A stretch of 64,000 nucleotides of DNA from Vibrio sp. Isolate32. GTDB taxonomy: Bacteria > Pseudomonadota > Gammaproteobacteria > Enterobacterales > Vibrionaceae. Location: assembly GCF_022397955.1 (NCBI RefSeq), contig NZ_JAKEUQ010000014.1:46027-110026 (forward strand). The letters are read 5' to 3'. The translations under genes and the position numbers were made by a program. This document shows, one piece after another, positions 9,087 to 18,248 of this stretch (within the stretch, counting starts at the first letter, position 1; the number at the start of each line of letters is the position of its first letter). The notes beneath the pieces are model-generated. The model did not search any database. It saw nothing but the letters and a program-made list of their open reading frames with translations, and had not been told where the DNA came from.

Positions 9087-10220
9087 ATGGCAGTGAATGT
9101 AAATACAAACGTTTCAGCGATGACAGCGCAACGTTACCTAAACAATGCAAACAGCGCACAACAAACATCAATGGAGCGTCTAGCTTCAGGTTCTAAAATC
9201 AACAGCGCAAAAGATGACGCTGCGGGCCTACAAATCTCGAACCGTTTGAACGTTCAGAGCCGCGGCCTTGATGTTGCAGTACGTAACGCGAACGACGGTA
9301 TCTCGATTGCACAAACTGCTGAAGGTGCAATGAACGAGACGACTAACATCCTGCAACGTATGCGTGATTTGTCTCTACAATCTTCAAACGGCTCAAACTC
9401 AAAATCTGAGCGTGTAGCGATTCAAGAAGAAGTAACAGCTCTAAACGACGAACTAAATCGTATCGCGGAAACGACGTCTTTTGGTGGTAACAAGCTGCTT
9501 AACGGTACTCACGGTACTAAATCATTCCAAATCGGTGCGGATAACGGTGAAGCGGTAATGCTTCAACTGAAAGACATGCGCTCTGATAATGCTCAGATGG
9601 GTGGTAAGAGCTACCAAACTGAGAACGCAAAAGACAAAGACTGGAACGTTCAAGCGGGTTCTAACGACCTAAAATTGTCGTTCACTGATAACTTCGGTCA
9701 AGCACAAGAAATCGACATCAACGCAAAAGTGGGTGACGATATCGAAGAGCTAGCAACGTACATCAACGGTCAACAAGACTCTGTGAAAGCGTCTGTAACT
9801 GAAGATGGTAAGCTACAAATGTTTACTGGTAACAACAAAGTTGAAGGCGAAGTGGCATTCTCTGGCAGCCTTGCAGGCGAACTAGGCATGCAACCTGGCA
9901 AAGACGTAACGGTTGATACTATCGACGTAACGTCTGTGGGTGGCGCACAAGAGTCTGTAGCAGTAATCGATGCGGCACTTAAGTATGTAGACAGCCACCG
10001 TGCTGAGCTAGGTGCTTTCCAAAACCGTTTCGACCACGCTATCAGCAACTTAGACAACATTAACGAGAACGTTAACGCATCTAAGAGCCGTATTAAAGAT
10101 ACCGATTTCGCGAAAGAAACGACTCAGATGACTAAGTCTCAGATTCTTTCTCAAGCTTCAAGCTCGATTCTTGCTCAAGCGAAGCAAGCGCCGAACTCGG
10201 CACTTAGCCTACTAGGTTAA
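9087..10220 (+). CDS. Polar flagellin (accessory, sigma-28 dependent)
   Basis: Second flagellin, 377 residues. It shares the conserved N-terminal ([34 protein letters not shown]) and C-terminal ([20 protein letters not shown]) helices with its neighbours and ends [18 protein letters not shown]. The middle differs from the first flagellin. ATG 9087 follows TTGGAGAAATCACC; the frame extends 19 codons upstream into the leader, but that part contains the hairpin and is not flagellin-like. It is a separate unit with its own sigma-28 promoter and a strong terminator. It resembles the FlaB/FlaD group of other vibrios; the exact letter cannot be assigned. Confidence 0.93.
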   Translation: MAVNVNTNVSAMTAQRYLNNANSAQQTSMERLASGSKINSAKDDAAGLQISNRLNVQSRGLDVAVRNANDGISIAQTAEGAMNETTNILQRMRDLSLQSSNGSNSKSERVAIQEEVTALNDELNRIAETTSFGGNKLLNGTHGTKSFQIGADNGEAVMLQLKDMRSDNAQMGGKSYQTENAKDKDWNVQAGSNDLKLSFTDNFGQAQEIDINAKVGDDIEELATYINGQQDSVKASVTEDGKLQMFTGNNKVEGEVAFSGSLAGELGMQPGKDVTVDTIDVTSVGGAQESVAVIDAALKYVDSHRAELGAFQNRFDHAISNLDNINENVNASKSRIKDTDFAKETTQMTKSQILSQASSSILAQAKQAPNSALSLLG

Positions 10221-10309
10221 TCGATTGAAAGGCTACGTTGACTATACTCATAAGCGTTAACGATAGGCTTCCACAAATTAGCTCGTGGTGAGAGATGAGC
10301 GCTAAACAG

Positions 10310-10332
10310 ACCCAGCTTCGGCTGGGTTTTTT
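10310..10332 (+). terminator. Intrinsic terminator after flagellin 2
   Basis: ACCCAGC, loop TTCG, GCTGGGT, then a run of T. This is a canonical rho-independent terminator with a UUCG tetraloop, 90 bp after the stop codon. Confidence 0.93.
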
Positions 10333-10403
10333 ATTGCCTGTTATTTAGTAAGCGAAGGACTTGGGAAATAGTAGAGTTGATGATCAGGAGCAAAAGCAAA
10401 AGC

Positions 10404-10580
10404 GAGATTCCCTATCACGCTCGTCCCTGGCTGTAGGGAATGACGGGAATAGGGTTCTCGCTTTTATAGAAAGAGGTTTCGTAGCTTTTGCTGACTGCAG
10501 TCAGAAATGAAGAGCTATCTGTAAGTCGGTGAGGTAATCAACCGTCATTCCAGAATCGAGCAGAACGAGACATCAGGGAT
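10404..10580. repeat. MITE-like intergenic repeat with inverted arms (copy 1)
   Basis: The left arm (10404-10446, beginning GAGATTCCCTATCACGCTCG and ending GGGAATGACGG) is itself an imperfect hairpin. The right arm (10542-10580, beginning CCGTCATTCC and ending CATCAGGGAT) is its approximate reverse complement. A second member with similar arms lies at 63570-63752. The GGGAATGACG motif recurs in dispersed intergenic repeats of vibrios and other gammaproteobacteria. No reading frame is present. Confidence 0.6.
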
Positions 10581-10721
10581 TTGTTTTGTCTTTTATGTGC
10601 AAAATGATACTTATAAATAAATGAAGATAGGAAACTTTAGCGCATATCGGTCAATTAATTAAATGGTGATCACACTTTTCTTTGTTATTGAAAATAATGC
10701 GAAAAAAAACACATTTTTTAT

Positions 10722-10748
10722 TAAAGCTTCTAATTAAGGCGCCGTTAA
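10722..10748 (+). promoter_or_regulatory. Sigma-28 (FliA) promoter of flagellin 3
   Basis: TAAAGCTT, an 11-nt spacer and GCCGTTAA form a near-consensus sigma-28 promoter. The expected transcript start is about 120 nt before the ATG, so the leader contains the direct repeats at 10764-10854. Confidence 0.88.
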
Positions 10749-10763
10749 AGGGATTGAGAGAAA

Positions 10764-10854
10764 TGATATGTACCAATGTAAGGTGAGAGAGACAGTGGTG
10801 CGTAAACAAATTGATATGTATTTGTGTGAGGTGAGAGTCACATGGGTGCATAAA
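10764..10854 (+). repeat. Two tandem copies of a 43-nt direct repeat in the flagellin 3 leader
   Basis: Copies at 10764-10806 and 10812-10854 agree at 33 of 43 positions by hand alignment. The shared blocks are TGATATGTA, AGGTGAGAG and GGTGC(G/A)TAAA. They lie between the sigma-28 promoter and the ribosome-binding site, so they would be part of the 5' leader. Confidence 0.75.
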
Positions 10855-10876
10855 AAATGCCTAAAGGAGATCAACT

Positions 10877-12007
10877 ATGGCGATTAATGTAAGCACTAAC
10901 GTGTCTGCAATGACGGCTCAGCGTTACCTAAATAACGCGGCTGAAGGTACTCAAAAATCAATGGAGCGTTTGTCTTCTGGCTATAAAATCAATAGCGCAA
11001 AAGATGATGCTGCAGGCTTACAAATCTCTAACCGCTTAACGTCACAAAGCCGCGGCCTAGATATGGCTGTGAAAAACGCGAATGACGGTATCTCTATTGC
11101 ACAAACAGCTGAAGGTGCGATGAATGAGTCAACCAACATTCTGCAACGTATGCGTGACCTTTCTCTTCAATCTGCAAACGGTTCAAACAGCAAGTCTGAG
11201 CGTGTTGCTATCCAAGAAGAAGTATCTGCTCTAAACACAGAACTTAACCGTATCGCTGAAACAACCTCTTTTGGTGGTAACAAGCTTCTTAACGGTACTT
11301 ACGGTAGCCAATCTTTCCAAATCGGTGCTGACTCAGGTGAAGCGGTAATGCTTTCTATGAGCAACATGCGTACTGACACTCAAGACATGGGTGGTAAGAG
11401 CTACGGTGTTACTGAAGGTAAAGATGCATCTTGGCGTGTAGGTGCTGGTGCTGACCTGACAATCAAATACAACGATAAGTTCGGTGAAGCTCAAGAGCTA
11501 TCTATCTCAGCTAAAGAAGGCAACGATATCGAAGAACTAGCAACTTACATCAACGGTCAAAGCCAAGACGTTAAAGCGTCTGTAGGTGAAGGCGGTAAAC
11601 TACAACTTTTCGCTTCTAGCCAAAAAGTTGAAGGTGATGTTGAGTTTGGTGGTAGCCTTGCAAGTGAGCTAGGTATTGGCGCAGGTAAAGATGTAACCGT
11701 AAACGACATCGACGTAACATCAGTTGCGGGCGCAAACGAAGCGGTATCTATTATCGATGGCGCTCTAAAATCTGTAGATAGCCAACGTGCGTCTCTTGGT
11801 GCTTTTCAAAACCGTTTTGACCACGCAATCAGCAACTTAGAAAACATCAACGAAAACGTTAATGCTTCTAAGAGCCGTATCAAAGATACCGATTACGCGA
11901 AAGAAACAACGGCAATGACGAAGTCTCAAATCCTACAACAGGCGAGTACTTCTATCTTAGCTCAAGCAAAACAATCACCATCAGCAGCTCTAAGCTTATT
12001 GGGCTAA
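10877..12007 (+). CDS. Polar flagellin (accessory, sigma-28 dependent)
   Basis: Third flagellin, 376 residues. It starts [24 protein letters not shown] and ends [18 protein letters not shown]; the D0/D1 helices match the other two copies. It is closer to the second flagellin than to the first: both share [20 protein letters not shown] and [11 protein letters not shown]. The start codon follows AAAGGAGATCAACT. It has its own sigma-28 promoter and a hairpin terminator 24 bp after the stop. The unusual feature is the duplicated leader. The paralogue letter cannot be assigned from sequence alone. Confidence 0.93.
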   Translation: MAINVSTNVSAMTAQRYLNNAAEGTQKSMERLSSGYKINSAKDDAAGLQISNRLTSQSRGLDMAVKNANDGISIAQTAEGAMNESTNILQRMRDLSLQSANGSNSKSERVAIQEEVSALNTELNRIAETTSFGGNKLLNGTYGSQSFQIGADSGEAVMLSMSNMRTDTQDMGGKSYGVTEGKDASWRVGAGADLTIKYNDKFGEAQELSISAKEGNDIEELATYINGQSQDVKASVGEGGKLQLFASSQKVEGDVEFGGSLASELGIGAGKDVTVNDIDVTSVAGANEAVSIIDGALKSVDSQRASLGAFQNRFDHAISNLENINENVNASKSRIKDTDYAKETTAMTKSQILQQASTSILAQAKQSPSAALSLLG

Positions 12008-12030
12008 ACTTACCTCGGTAAGTAGCGGTA

Positions 12031-12053
12031 AACTCCGCTTTACGTGGAGTTTT
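12031..12053 (+). terminator. Terminator or attenuator between flagellin 3 and flaG
   Basis: AACTCCGC and GTGGAGTT pair (8 bp with one G-T) around a short loop and are followed by TTTTA. It may let some transcription through into flaG, for which no separate promoter was recognised. Confidence 0.65.
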
Positions 12054-12087
12054 ATCGTTGGCTCATGAAGGAGGGAGGGAGAGTGTT

Positions 12088-12513
12088 ATGGAAATACCAT
12101 CCAACGCATCGAACATCCAGCCTTATGGCTCACCTAATGGCATTAAAATTGCATGCGATGAAGGTAGTAGTGCGTCGAGTATTTCACGACTTAAAGAAGC
12201 AACCTCTTATGGCAAGGTAGAGAAATCGAAAGAAGAAGCTACCGAAGCTGCGATTCAATTAGCTCAAGAGAGAAAAGAGTTAAATGATGAAGAGCGAGTC
12301 AAGATGGTGGAGAAGGTAAACGAGTTTATCTCCTCTCTCAATAAGGGCGTTGCCTTTAAGGTCGATGAAGAATCGGGAAGGGATGTGGTGACTATTTATG
12401 AAACCACAACCGGCGATATTATTCGCCAAATACCCGATGAAGAAATGCTTGAAATTCTCAGACGCCTAGCAGTCCAAAACTCGAATAGTAGAATATTTGA
12501 GGTGAAGGTCTAA
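12088..12513 (+). CDS. flaG: FlaG family protein
   Basis: Small protein of 141 residues with the FlaG domain at the C-terminus: ISSLNKGVAFKVDEESGRDVVTIYETTTGDIIRQIPDEEMLEIL. In polar flagellates FlaG influences filament length; the mechanism is not well settled. The N-terminal half is low-complexity and charged. ATG 12088 is preceded by the strong GAGGGAGGGAGAG site; the frame extends 10 codons further to a TTG that lacks support. The neighbouring order flaG-fliD-flaI-fliS is standard for Vibrio. Confidence 0.9.
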   Translation: MEIPSNASNIQPYGSPNGIKIACDEGSSASSISRLKEATSYGKVEKSKEEATEAAIQLAQERKELNDEERVKMVEKVNEFISSLNKGVAFKVDEESGRDVVTIYETTTGDIIRQIPDEEMLEILRRLAVQNSNSRIFEVKV

Positions 12514-12535
12514 GTCGTATTATTGAGGTGGTTTA

Positions 12536-14563
12536 ATGAGTTTTGGCCCAATGGGGATTTCGTCTGGCATGGATATCAATTCCATGGTAAGCAAAATTGT
12601 GGATTCGGAGCGTGTACCTAAACAGCAACGAATCAACAATGAAAGAGCGCGAATCGATACCAGCATTAGTGCCTATGGAAGACTCAGAGAATCTCTCGAT
12701 TCGATGAAAAACCTGATGACAAATTTTCGTCAGGAAAAAGCTTTCGCTGTACGTACAGTTGAAAGTACTGATGAAGGTCTTGTTTCTGCAACCGCGACTA
12801 CTGAAGCGATCGCTGGCAAATATGCCATCGATGTGTTGCAGCTTGCCCAAAGCCATAAAGTAGCGTCAGATGTTCTGTCTGATGACATGAAATTTGGCCC
12901 AGGTAAGCTGCAGGTTTCGCTTGGTGATGATAGCTTTTACGTACAAGTAGGTGACAGATCAAAGCTAATCGATGTTGTTCGTAGCATAAACGGTGCAGAT
13001 AGAAACCCAGGTGTTCGTGCATCCATTATTAATGATACCGAAGGCCCTCGACTTATTATCGCCTCCAACAAATCTGGCGCAGACCAACAGATCAGCATCA
13101 ATGTAGAATCTGATGCGTCAAATCCTCTAAAAAAACTCGAATACAAAACCCTTGAAGAACGTGTTGAAGCGCTAGAGAAAGCTCGACTTGCCGCTCAAGA
13201 CGTACTTGGTCTTACACCTGCTGGAAAGGCCGTTGATCTTATTGATGAGGCTATCTCTGATGATGATACGAAAGCCGATGAAGCTGTCGACGAAGACGGC
13301 AATATCATTCCAGGTTCTCAAGCGGATTCAACGTCTTCTGCAGAAGATGGCTCTCAAAGCCTTAGCTTTGGTGAACAAGCCGCTGCAGATGGCCAAGCTG
13401 CCTTAGACGCCGCTCAAGCGGCAAAATCTGTCATGCCTGAAGACAATATCCCAGGTTGGACGGAAACCGCTTCTGGCACGCTTTTAGATTCTTATTACAC
13501 ACCAGAGCTTGAGCTTGACGAAAAAGCGATTGAGAAGGCGCCTGATGTCCCTGGTTGGTCGAATACGGCCTCTGGTACCTTGACTGATTCATACGTGACA
13601 CCGAAAGAAGCCCAGCAAAAGCTAGAGGCAGAGCAAGCACGTATCGAAGAGAAGATCGCTCAAGAAAAAGCAGATCTGGCCAAGAAAGTAGAAAACGGTG
13701 AATTGACCGCAGAGCAAGCCAAAAATATCGAGCGTGCCAAATTAGAGCCTGAAGAGCGAGAGCGCTTAGAGAAAGTCGACAAGGCACAAGCTGATTTGGT
13801 GCTTGCTCAGCAATCTTTTGATAGTTATAGCGGCATGACCGAAGTTCAAGCTGGCCAAGACTCGATGGTCGTTCTGGACGGTGTCGCTCAGCTCTCGAGT
13901 AACAACAATGTGATTGAAGATGCCGTTGAAGGCATTGATATTACGGTGAAAGGAAAGACGCCAAAAGATAAGCCACCTGCAGAAATTGGTGTTGAGTACG
14001 ACCGTAATAGTGTTCGTCAAGACATTGAAGCCTTTGTGAATTCCTACAACCAGTTTTACCAAGTGTCTAAAAACTTGGCGGGTGTCGATCCTACGACCGG
14101 ACAAAAAGGCCCACTTTCTGGTGACAGTACGGTTCGCAACGCTGACTCACGATTGAAAGGGGTATTCTCTTCAAGTATCGAAGGGGCACCTGAAAACCTT
14201 AAGTCTTTAACTGAGTTTGGTATCACGACCACCAGACAAGGCTCGTTAGAGATCAACTACGACATGTTGGACCGACAGCTAAACAATAACTTTGATAAGC
14301 TGGGCGAGTTCTTTGGCGGCAATAATGGCTTTGCTAAAAAGGTCGAAGATGCGATTCAGGGTATCACTGGTATTACCGGCTCAATCCGTACTCGAGAAAA
14401 GAGTCTGGTTGAACAAAACTACCGTTTAGCAGACGACCAAAACGCATTAGACCGCCGTATGGACAGTCTTGAAAGTCGTACTCACTCTAAGTTCACCGCC
14501 ATGCAAGATGCAACCAGTAAGATGCAGTCTCAGCTTGGCAGCATGATGAATGCGTTGGGTTAA
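12536..14563 (+). CDS. fliD: Flagellar filament cap protein FliD
   Basis: Filament-capping protein (HAP2), 675 residues, long compared with enteric FliD (about 470) but usual for Vibrio. The N-terminus FGPMGISSGMDINSMVSKIVDSERVPKQQRINN and the C-terminal domain (about 440-675), with EAFVNSYNQFYQVSKNLAGVDP and EFGITTTRQGSLEINYDML, are diagnostic. The central insert (about 220-430) is acidic and Ala/Gln/Glu-rich. It contains a duplicated unit (IPGW near residue 305 and VPGW near 338, each followed by TASGTL.DSY.TP) and a strongly charged helical stretch (about 357-430), probably coiled coil. The ribosome-binding site GAGGTGG precedes the ATG. Confidence 0.95.
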   Translation: MSFGPMGISSGMDINSMVSKIVDSERVPKQQRINNERARIDTSISAYGRLRESLDSMKNLMTNFRQEKAFAVRTVESTDEGLVSATATTEAIAGKYAIDVLQLAQSHKVASDVLSDDMKFGPGKLQVSLGDDSFYVQVGDRSKLIDVVRSINGADRNPGVRASIINDTEGPRLIIASNKSGADQQISINVESDASNPLKKLEYKTLEERVEALEKARLAAQDVLGLTPAGKAVDLIDEAISDDDTKADEAVDEDGNIIPGSQADSTSSAEDGSQSLSFGEQAAADGQAALDAAQAAKSVMPEDNIPGWTETASGTLLDSYYTPELELDEKAIEKAPDVPGWSNTASGTLTDSYVTPKEAQQKLEAEQARIEEKIAQEKADLAKKVENGELTAEQAKNIERAKLEPEERERLEKVDKAQADLVLAQQSFDSYSGMTEVQAGQDSMVVLDGVAQLSSNNNVIEDAVEGIDITVKGKTPKDKPPAEIGVEYDRNSVRQDIEAFVNSYNQFYQVSKNLAGVDPTTGQKGPLSGDSTVRNADSRLKGVFSSSIEGAPENLKSLTEFGITTTRQGSLEINYDMLDRQLNNNFDKLGEFFGGNNGFAKKVEDAIQGITGITGSIRTREKSLVEQNYRLADDQNALDRRMDSLESRTHSKFTAMQDATSKMQSQLGSMMNALG

Positions 14564-14566
14564 TAG

Positions 14567-14872
14567 ATGACCAGTCAGCTTCAAGAGCTTTGTGAACTAG
14601 ATCAATTAATTATCTCTAAGCTCGAATTTAGCGAAATTAATGCTGAAGAAATAGCGACGCTTGTCGATAACAGAGAACAGTTATTGCAAAACGTGCTTCA
14701 ATTCATCGATTCACACCCTGACGTTAAGCAAAGTTCGGAGTGGTTTGAAGCCATTTCGAGAACACGAAAATTAGTCGAATTGATGCAGTCTGAAACTGGT
14801 CGGGTAGGGAAAACCCTGCACAAGTACCGACACGGTGCCAAGTCAGTTCAACAATACAAAAAGTTTTTATAG
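14567..14872 (+). CDS. flaI: FlaI, small flagellar protein (FliT-like position)
   Basis: A 101-residue, mostly helical, charged protein starting 3 bp after fliD and ending 12 bp before fliS. Size, helical nature and location match Vibrio FlaI, which occupies the place of the FliD chaperone FliT in enteric bacteria. No catalytic motif is visible. A chaperone role for FliD is inferred from context and is not shown by sequence. Confidence 0.75.
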   Translation: MTSQLQELCELDQLIISKLEFSEINAEEIATLVDNREQLLQNVLQFIDSHPDVKQSSEWFEAISRTRKLVELMQSETGRVGKTLHKYRHGAKSVQQYKKFL

Positions 14873-14884
14873 AAGAGGTTTACT

Positions 14885-15295
14885 ATGCGCGGTTCTTTAC
14901 AGGCATATAAAAAGGTATCAGTGGATAGTCAGTTAACGGCTGCCTCACCGCATAAGATTGTGCAAATGCTGATGGCAGGCGCGATCGAGCGTTTGATCCA
15001 AGGTAAAGCGGCAATGCAAGCGGGTAATATCCCTGTGAAAGGTGAGCGTCTTGGCAAGGCTCTAGATATCATTATTAGCCTACGTAGCTGCCTTTCTATG
15101 GACGATGGTGGTGATATTGCGAAAAACCTAGATCAACTTTATGAGTTCATGATCACGCAAATTTCTGCGGCAAATCACAAAAATGATCCTCAGCCTATTG
15201 ACGATGTTATCGATATTATTCGCGAAATCAAGAGCGCTTGGGACCAAATTCCGAATGAATATCACAACTTGACGTCTGCTGACGTCGGTATTTAA
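14885..15295 (+). CDS. fliS: Flagellin export chaperone FliS
   Basis: 136-residue cytoplasmic chaperone that binds the flagellin C-terminus and prevents early polymerisation. Family features are the N-terminal AYKKVSVDSQLTAASPHKIVQMLMAGAIERL, the middle GERLGKALDIIISLRSCLSMDDGGDIAKNLDQLYEFM and the C-terminal helix EIKSAWDQI. A GAAGAGG-type site precedes the ATG. It is the last gene of the flaG-fliD-flaI-fliS unit and is followed by a perfect hairpin terminator. Confidence 0.95.
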   Translation: MRGSLQAYKKVSVDSQLTAASPHKIVQMLMAGAIERLIQGKAAMQAGNIPVKGERLGKALDIIISLRSCLSMDDGGDIAKNLDQLYEFMITQISAANHKNDPQPIDDVIDIIREIKSAWDQIPNEYHNLTSADVGI

Positions 15296-15371
15296 AGAAA
15301 AATTGCTGTTTTAGCCAACCTTAGATCAGCTAATTGGTTGGTTGCCTTATTTTTTTAATCAAATAAAATAG

Positions 15372-15400
15372 AAGCCATTAGATAGCCTAATGGCTTTTTT
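15372..15400 (+). terminator. Intrinsic terminator after fliS
   Basis: AAGCCATTAG and CTAATGGCTT form a perfect 10-bp stem with a 5-nt loop and a T run. A second, weaker hairpin (CCAACC/GGTTGG) lies just upstream near 15317-15342. Confidence 0.93.
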
Positions 15401-15523
15401 CGTTGCTGATTTCATAAATTTGTCCTCGTAGATCATAATCATTGATATTTTTCACTGTTTTATAGACTACGTCGCTCACCGTTTTTCCGCATCGCACCAG
15501 AATAAAGGCAATAATTCCTACTT

Positions 15524-16990
15524 ATGCAAGGTTTGGCAAAACTGCTTGTCGTCGACGATAACGCTCAAGATCGTCACAATTTAAGCACAATATTAGAGTT
15601 TGTAGGAGAGAGCTGCGAAGTAATCAGCTCTGAACAAGCACGTAAAGTTGACTGGTCACTACAGTGGGCCGGTTGCATCATTGGTACCATTAAAGGTACA
15701 CGCTTCAACGCATTGCTGAATGAGAAGCTTGTTCACGCCAATCACATCCCTTTACTGGTGATTGGCAAAAACAATCACCCGGTTGACGAGTTGACTAACT
15801 ATGTTGGTGAGCTTGAACTTCCTCTTAACTACCCGCAATTAAGTGATGCATTAAAACACTGTAAAGACTTCTTAGGCCGCAAAGGTGTTCAAGTTGTGCC
15901 TTCGGCACGTAAGAACACACTGTTTCGCAGCTTAGTAGGGCAAAGTGCTGGTATTCAAGAAGTACGTCATTTAATTGAACAAGTCTCTTCTACGGAAGCA
16001 AACGTGCTAATTCTTGGCGAATCTGGTACCGGTAAAGAGGTGGTTGCTCGTAACATTCATTATCACTCTAAGCGCCGCTCTGGGCCCTTCGTTCCAGTGA
16101 ACTGTGGCGCGATTCCACCTGATTTGCTCGAAAGTGAACTGTTTGGTCATGAGAAGGGCGCGTTTACTGGTGCCATCACCGCTCGTAAAGGCCGTTTTGA
16201 ATTAGCGGAAGGTGGCACACTGTTTCTTGATGAAATTGGCGATATGCCGATGGCGATGCAGGTTAAACTGTTACGCGTATTACAAGAGCGATGCTTTGAA
16301 CGCGTAGGTGGTAACAACACCATACAAGTTGATGTTCGTGTGATTGCGGCAACACACCGAAACCTTGAAGATATGATCGATGATGATTCGTTCCGTGAAG
16401 ATCTTTACTACCGCTTGAATGTGTTCCCGATTGAAATGCCAGCCTTACAAGAGCGTAAAGAAGATATTCCTCTTCTTCTTCAGGAGCTTATGACGAGAAT
16501 GGAAGCGGAGGGCAGTATGCCTATCTGCTTTACCGCTCGTGCGATTAACTCTCTAATGGAGCACCACTGGCCAGGTAACGTTCGTGAACTAGCGAATCTC
16601 GTTGAGCGAATGGTTATCCTATATCCAAATAGCTTAGTTGATGTGAATCACCTACCAACTAAATATCGATATAGTGATATTCCTGAATTCCAGCCTGAGT
16701 TTAATAGCTTTGTCTCTGAAGAAGAGCAAGAGCGTGACGCACTTTCCGACTTGTTCGCAGAAGATTTTAGCTTTGATCAGCAAGATGAACTTGCCGGCAA
16801 TGCCAATGCGCCTCAAGAGTTACCGCCTGAAGGGGTTAACCTGAAAGAGCTACTCGCAGATATGGAAGTGAATATGATCAATCAAGCCTTGGAAGCGCAG
16901 GGCGGTATTGTTGCTCGTGCTGCTGATATGCTTGGAATGCGCAGGACTACTCTGGTTGAAAAAATGCGTAAATATAACTTGCAGCGATAG
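15524..16990 (+). CDS. flrA: Sigma-54-dependent flagellar master regulator FlrA
   Basis: Enhancer-binding protein at the top of the Vibrio flagellar hierarchy, 488 residues. The N-terminal FleQ-type pseudo-receiver domain (about 1-120) is followed by the AAA+ sigma-54 activation domain (about 135-375) and a C-terminal Fis-type helix-turn-helix ([23 protein letters not shown]). Walker A is GESGTGKE (165-172); the sigma-54-contact loop GAFTGA is at 212-217; Walker B lies in [11 protein letters not shown]. In V. cholerae it activates flrBC and the fliE and flhA operons, which have -24/-12 sites in this window. In Vibrio its ATPase is inhibited by c-di-GMP. flrA has its own terminator-bounded transcript. 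Confidence 0.95.
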   Translation: MQGLAKLLVVDDNAQDRHNLSTILEFVGESCEVISSEQARKVDWSLQWAGCIIGTIKGTRFNALLNEKLVHANHIPLLVIGKNNHPVDELTNYVGELELPLNYPQLSDALKHCKDFLGRKGVQVVPSARKNTLFRSLVGQSAGIQEVRHLIEQVSSTEANVLILGESGTGKEVVARNIHYHSKRRSGPFVPVNCGAIPPDLLESELFGHEKGAFTGAITARKGRFELAEGGTLFLDEIGDMPMAMQVKLLRVLQERCFERVGGNNTIQVDVRVIAATHRNLEDMIDDDSFREDLYYRLNVFPIEMPALQERKEDIPLLLQELMTRMEAEGSMPICFTARAINSLMEHHWPGNVRELANLVERMVILYPNSLVDVNHLPTKYRYSDIPEFQPEFNSFVSEEEQERDALSDLFAEDFSFDQQDELAGNANAPQELPPEGVNLKELLADMEVNMINQALEAQGGIVARAADMLGMRRTTLVEKMRKYNLQR

Positions 16991-17118
16991 TGTCCAGTTT
17001 TCGGTGAAAACGAAAAACTCACACACACTTCTTAGCTATTTGGCGACTCTAGCTAACTGAATAGATAGACCATAGTCGAGTTGTTGCTTGCTTAACTATG
17101 TGATAAATATAGCAAATG

Positions 17119-17150
17119 GCCTGACTCGTGTTGTACGTCTCAGGCTGTTT
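17119..17150 (+). terminator. Possible terminator between flrA and flrB
   Basis: GCCTGA (17119-17124) pairs with TCAGGC (17140-17145), followed by TGTTTT. The stem is short and the loop long, so the call is tentative. Confidence 0.4.
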
Positions 17151-17174
17151 TAGTATCTGAGGCAAATTTTTGAC

Positions 17175-18215
17175 ATGCATATAGCTAACGAACCAGAAAA
17201 TCAATCACACCTAGATTCTGTTGAGCAGCAGGTTGAACGCTACAAGCAAGTACTCGATGTAATGCCTGCAGGGGTTATCTTGTTAGATACTCATGGCGAA
17301 GTGAGAGAAGCGAACCCTGAAGCACACCGCATTCTTGGCGTCGAGTTAGTTGGAGAAAAGTGGTTTTCTGTTATCCAAAGTGCTTTTGATCCAAAAGACG
17401 ATGATGGTCACGAGATCTCATTAAAAAACGGTCGAAAGGTACGTTTGGCGATTTCTGCCTCTACCACAGGTCAGCTGATTTTGATTACCGATCTGACCGA
17501 GACGCGTTTGCTGCAATCACGAATTAGTGACCTTCAGCGTCTGTCGTCATTAGGTAGAATGGTGGCGTCACTTGCTCATCAGATTCGTACACCGCTTTCT
17601 AGTGCGATGTTGTATGCGTCAAACCTTGCCGTACCCAATTTACCACCGGCAACAAAGACACGTTTTCAATCTAAGCTTATGGATAGACTTCATGACTTAG
17701 AAAAACAAGTCAATGACATGCTGTTGTTTGCTAAGGGTGGTGATAACAAGGTGGTGAAACCTTTTACCGTAGCTGAATTGATCAAAGAATTTAAGCCAAT
17801 GGTAGAAGCAGCTTTGAAATCGAACCAAATTGATTACTGCCAAGAAGTGGAAGGCGAACAGACTCAAATGTTCGGCAATGCCAACGCGATTGCCTCTGCT
17901 TTAAGTAATCTGGTTTTGAACGCGGTTCAAATTGCCGGCAAGGAATCACAGATAGATGTGTTTTTTAGACCGGTAAAAGGTGAACTTAAGATATCAGTTC
18001 AAGACAGTGGTCCCGGCGTACCAAAAGAGCTTCAAGGTAAAATCATGGAACCATTCTTTACCACTCGCTCGCAAGGTACAGGCTTAGGCTTGGCGGTTGT
18101 ACAAATGGTATGTCGAGCACACGAAGGCCGACTGGAATTGATCTCAGAAGAGGGTGACGGCGCATGCTTTACTATGTGCTTGCCACTAGAAAGAAGCGCT
18201 TCTACTGAAGACTAA
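17175..18215 (+). CDS. flrB: Flagellar sensor histidine kinase FlrB
   Basis: Soluble histidine kinase, 346 residues, with no transmembrane segment. The N-terminal PAS-like domain (about 22-110, VLDVMPAGVILLDTHGEVREANPEA) is followed by the HisKA domain with likely phosphorylated His135 in ASLAHQIRTPLSS. The C-terminal HATPase domain has N box NLVLNAVQ, G1 QDSGPGV and G2 TRSQGTGLGLAVV. It phosphorylates FlrC, encoded 33 bp downstream, to turn on middle (class III) flagellar genes. No convincing -24/-12 site was found upstream, although flrBC is FlrA/sigma-54 dependent in V. cholerae. Confidence 0.95.
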   Translation: MHIANEPENQSHLDSVEQQVERYKQVLDVMPAGVILLDTHGEVREANPEAHRILGVELVGEKWFSVIQSAFDPKDDDGHEISLKNGRKVRLAISASTTGQLILITDLTETRLLQSRISDLQRLSSLGRMVASLAHQIRTPLSSAMLYASNLAVPNLPPATKTRFQSKLMDRLHDLEKQVNDMLLFAKGGDNKVVKPFTVAELIKEFKPMVEAALKSNQIDYCQEVEGEQTQMFGNANAIASALSNLVLNAVQIAGKESQIDVFFRPVKGELKISVQDSGPGVPKELQGKIMEPFFTTRSQGTGLGLAVVQMVCRAHEGRLELISEEGDGACFTMCLPLERSASTED

Positions 18216-18248
18216 GAAGTTTTAACTGAATTTACACTGGAGAATCCT

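Larger units (their letters stand above)
10221..10876 (+). other. Intergenic region between flagellin genes 2 and 3
   Basis: 656 bp without a credible gene; the only - strand frame here (10651-10851) reads through the leader repeats and looks spurious. In order it holds the terminator of flagellin 2 (10310-10332), a MITE-like element with inverted arms (10404-10580), an A/T-rich stretch, a sigma-28 promoter (10722-10748), two copies of a 43-nt direct repeat (10764-10854) and the ribosome-binding site AAAGGAG just before ATG 10877. Confidence 0.7.

Noticed and set aside
10764..10854. Direct repeats considered as a small CRISPR array
   Set aside because: Only two imperfect copies with a 5-nt gap, no spacers and no cas genes nearby.
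17117..17135. Possible sigma-54 site before flrB (TGGCCTGACTCGTGT)
   Set aside because: GG spacing is right but the -12 reads GTGT and the -24 is imperfect; too weak to call although flrBC is sigma-54 dependent in V. cholerae.
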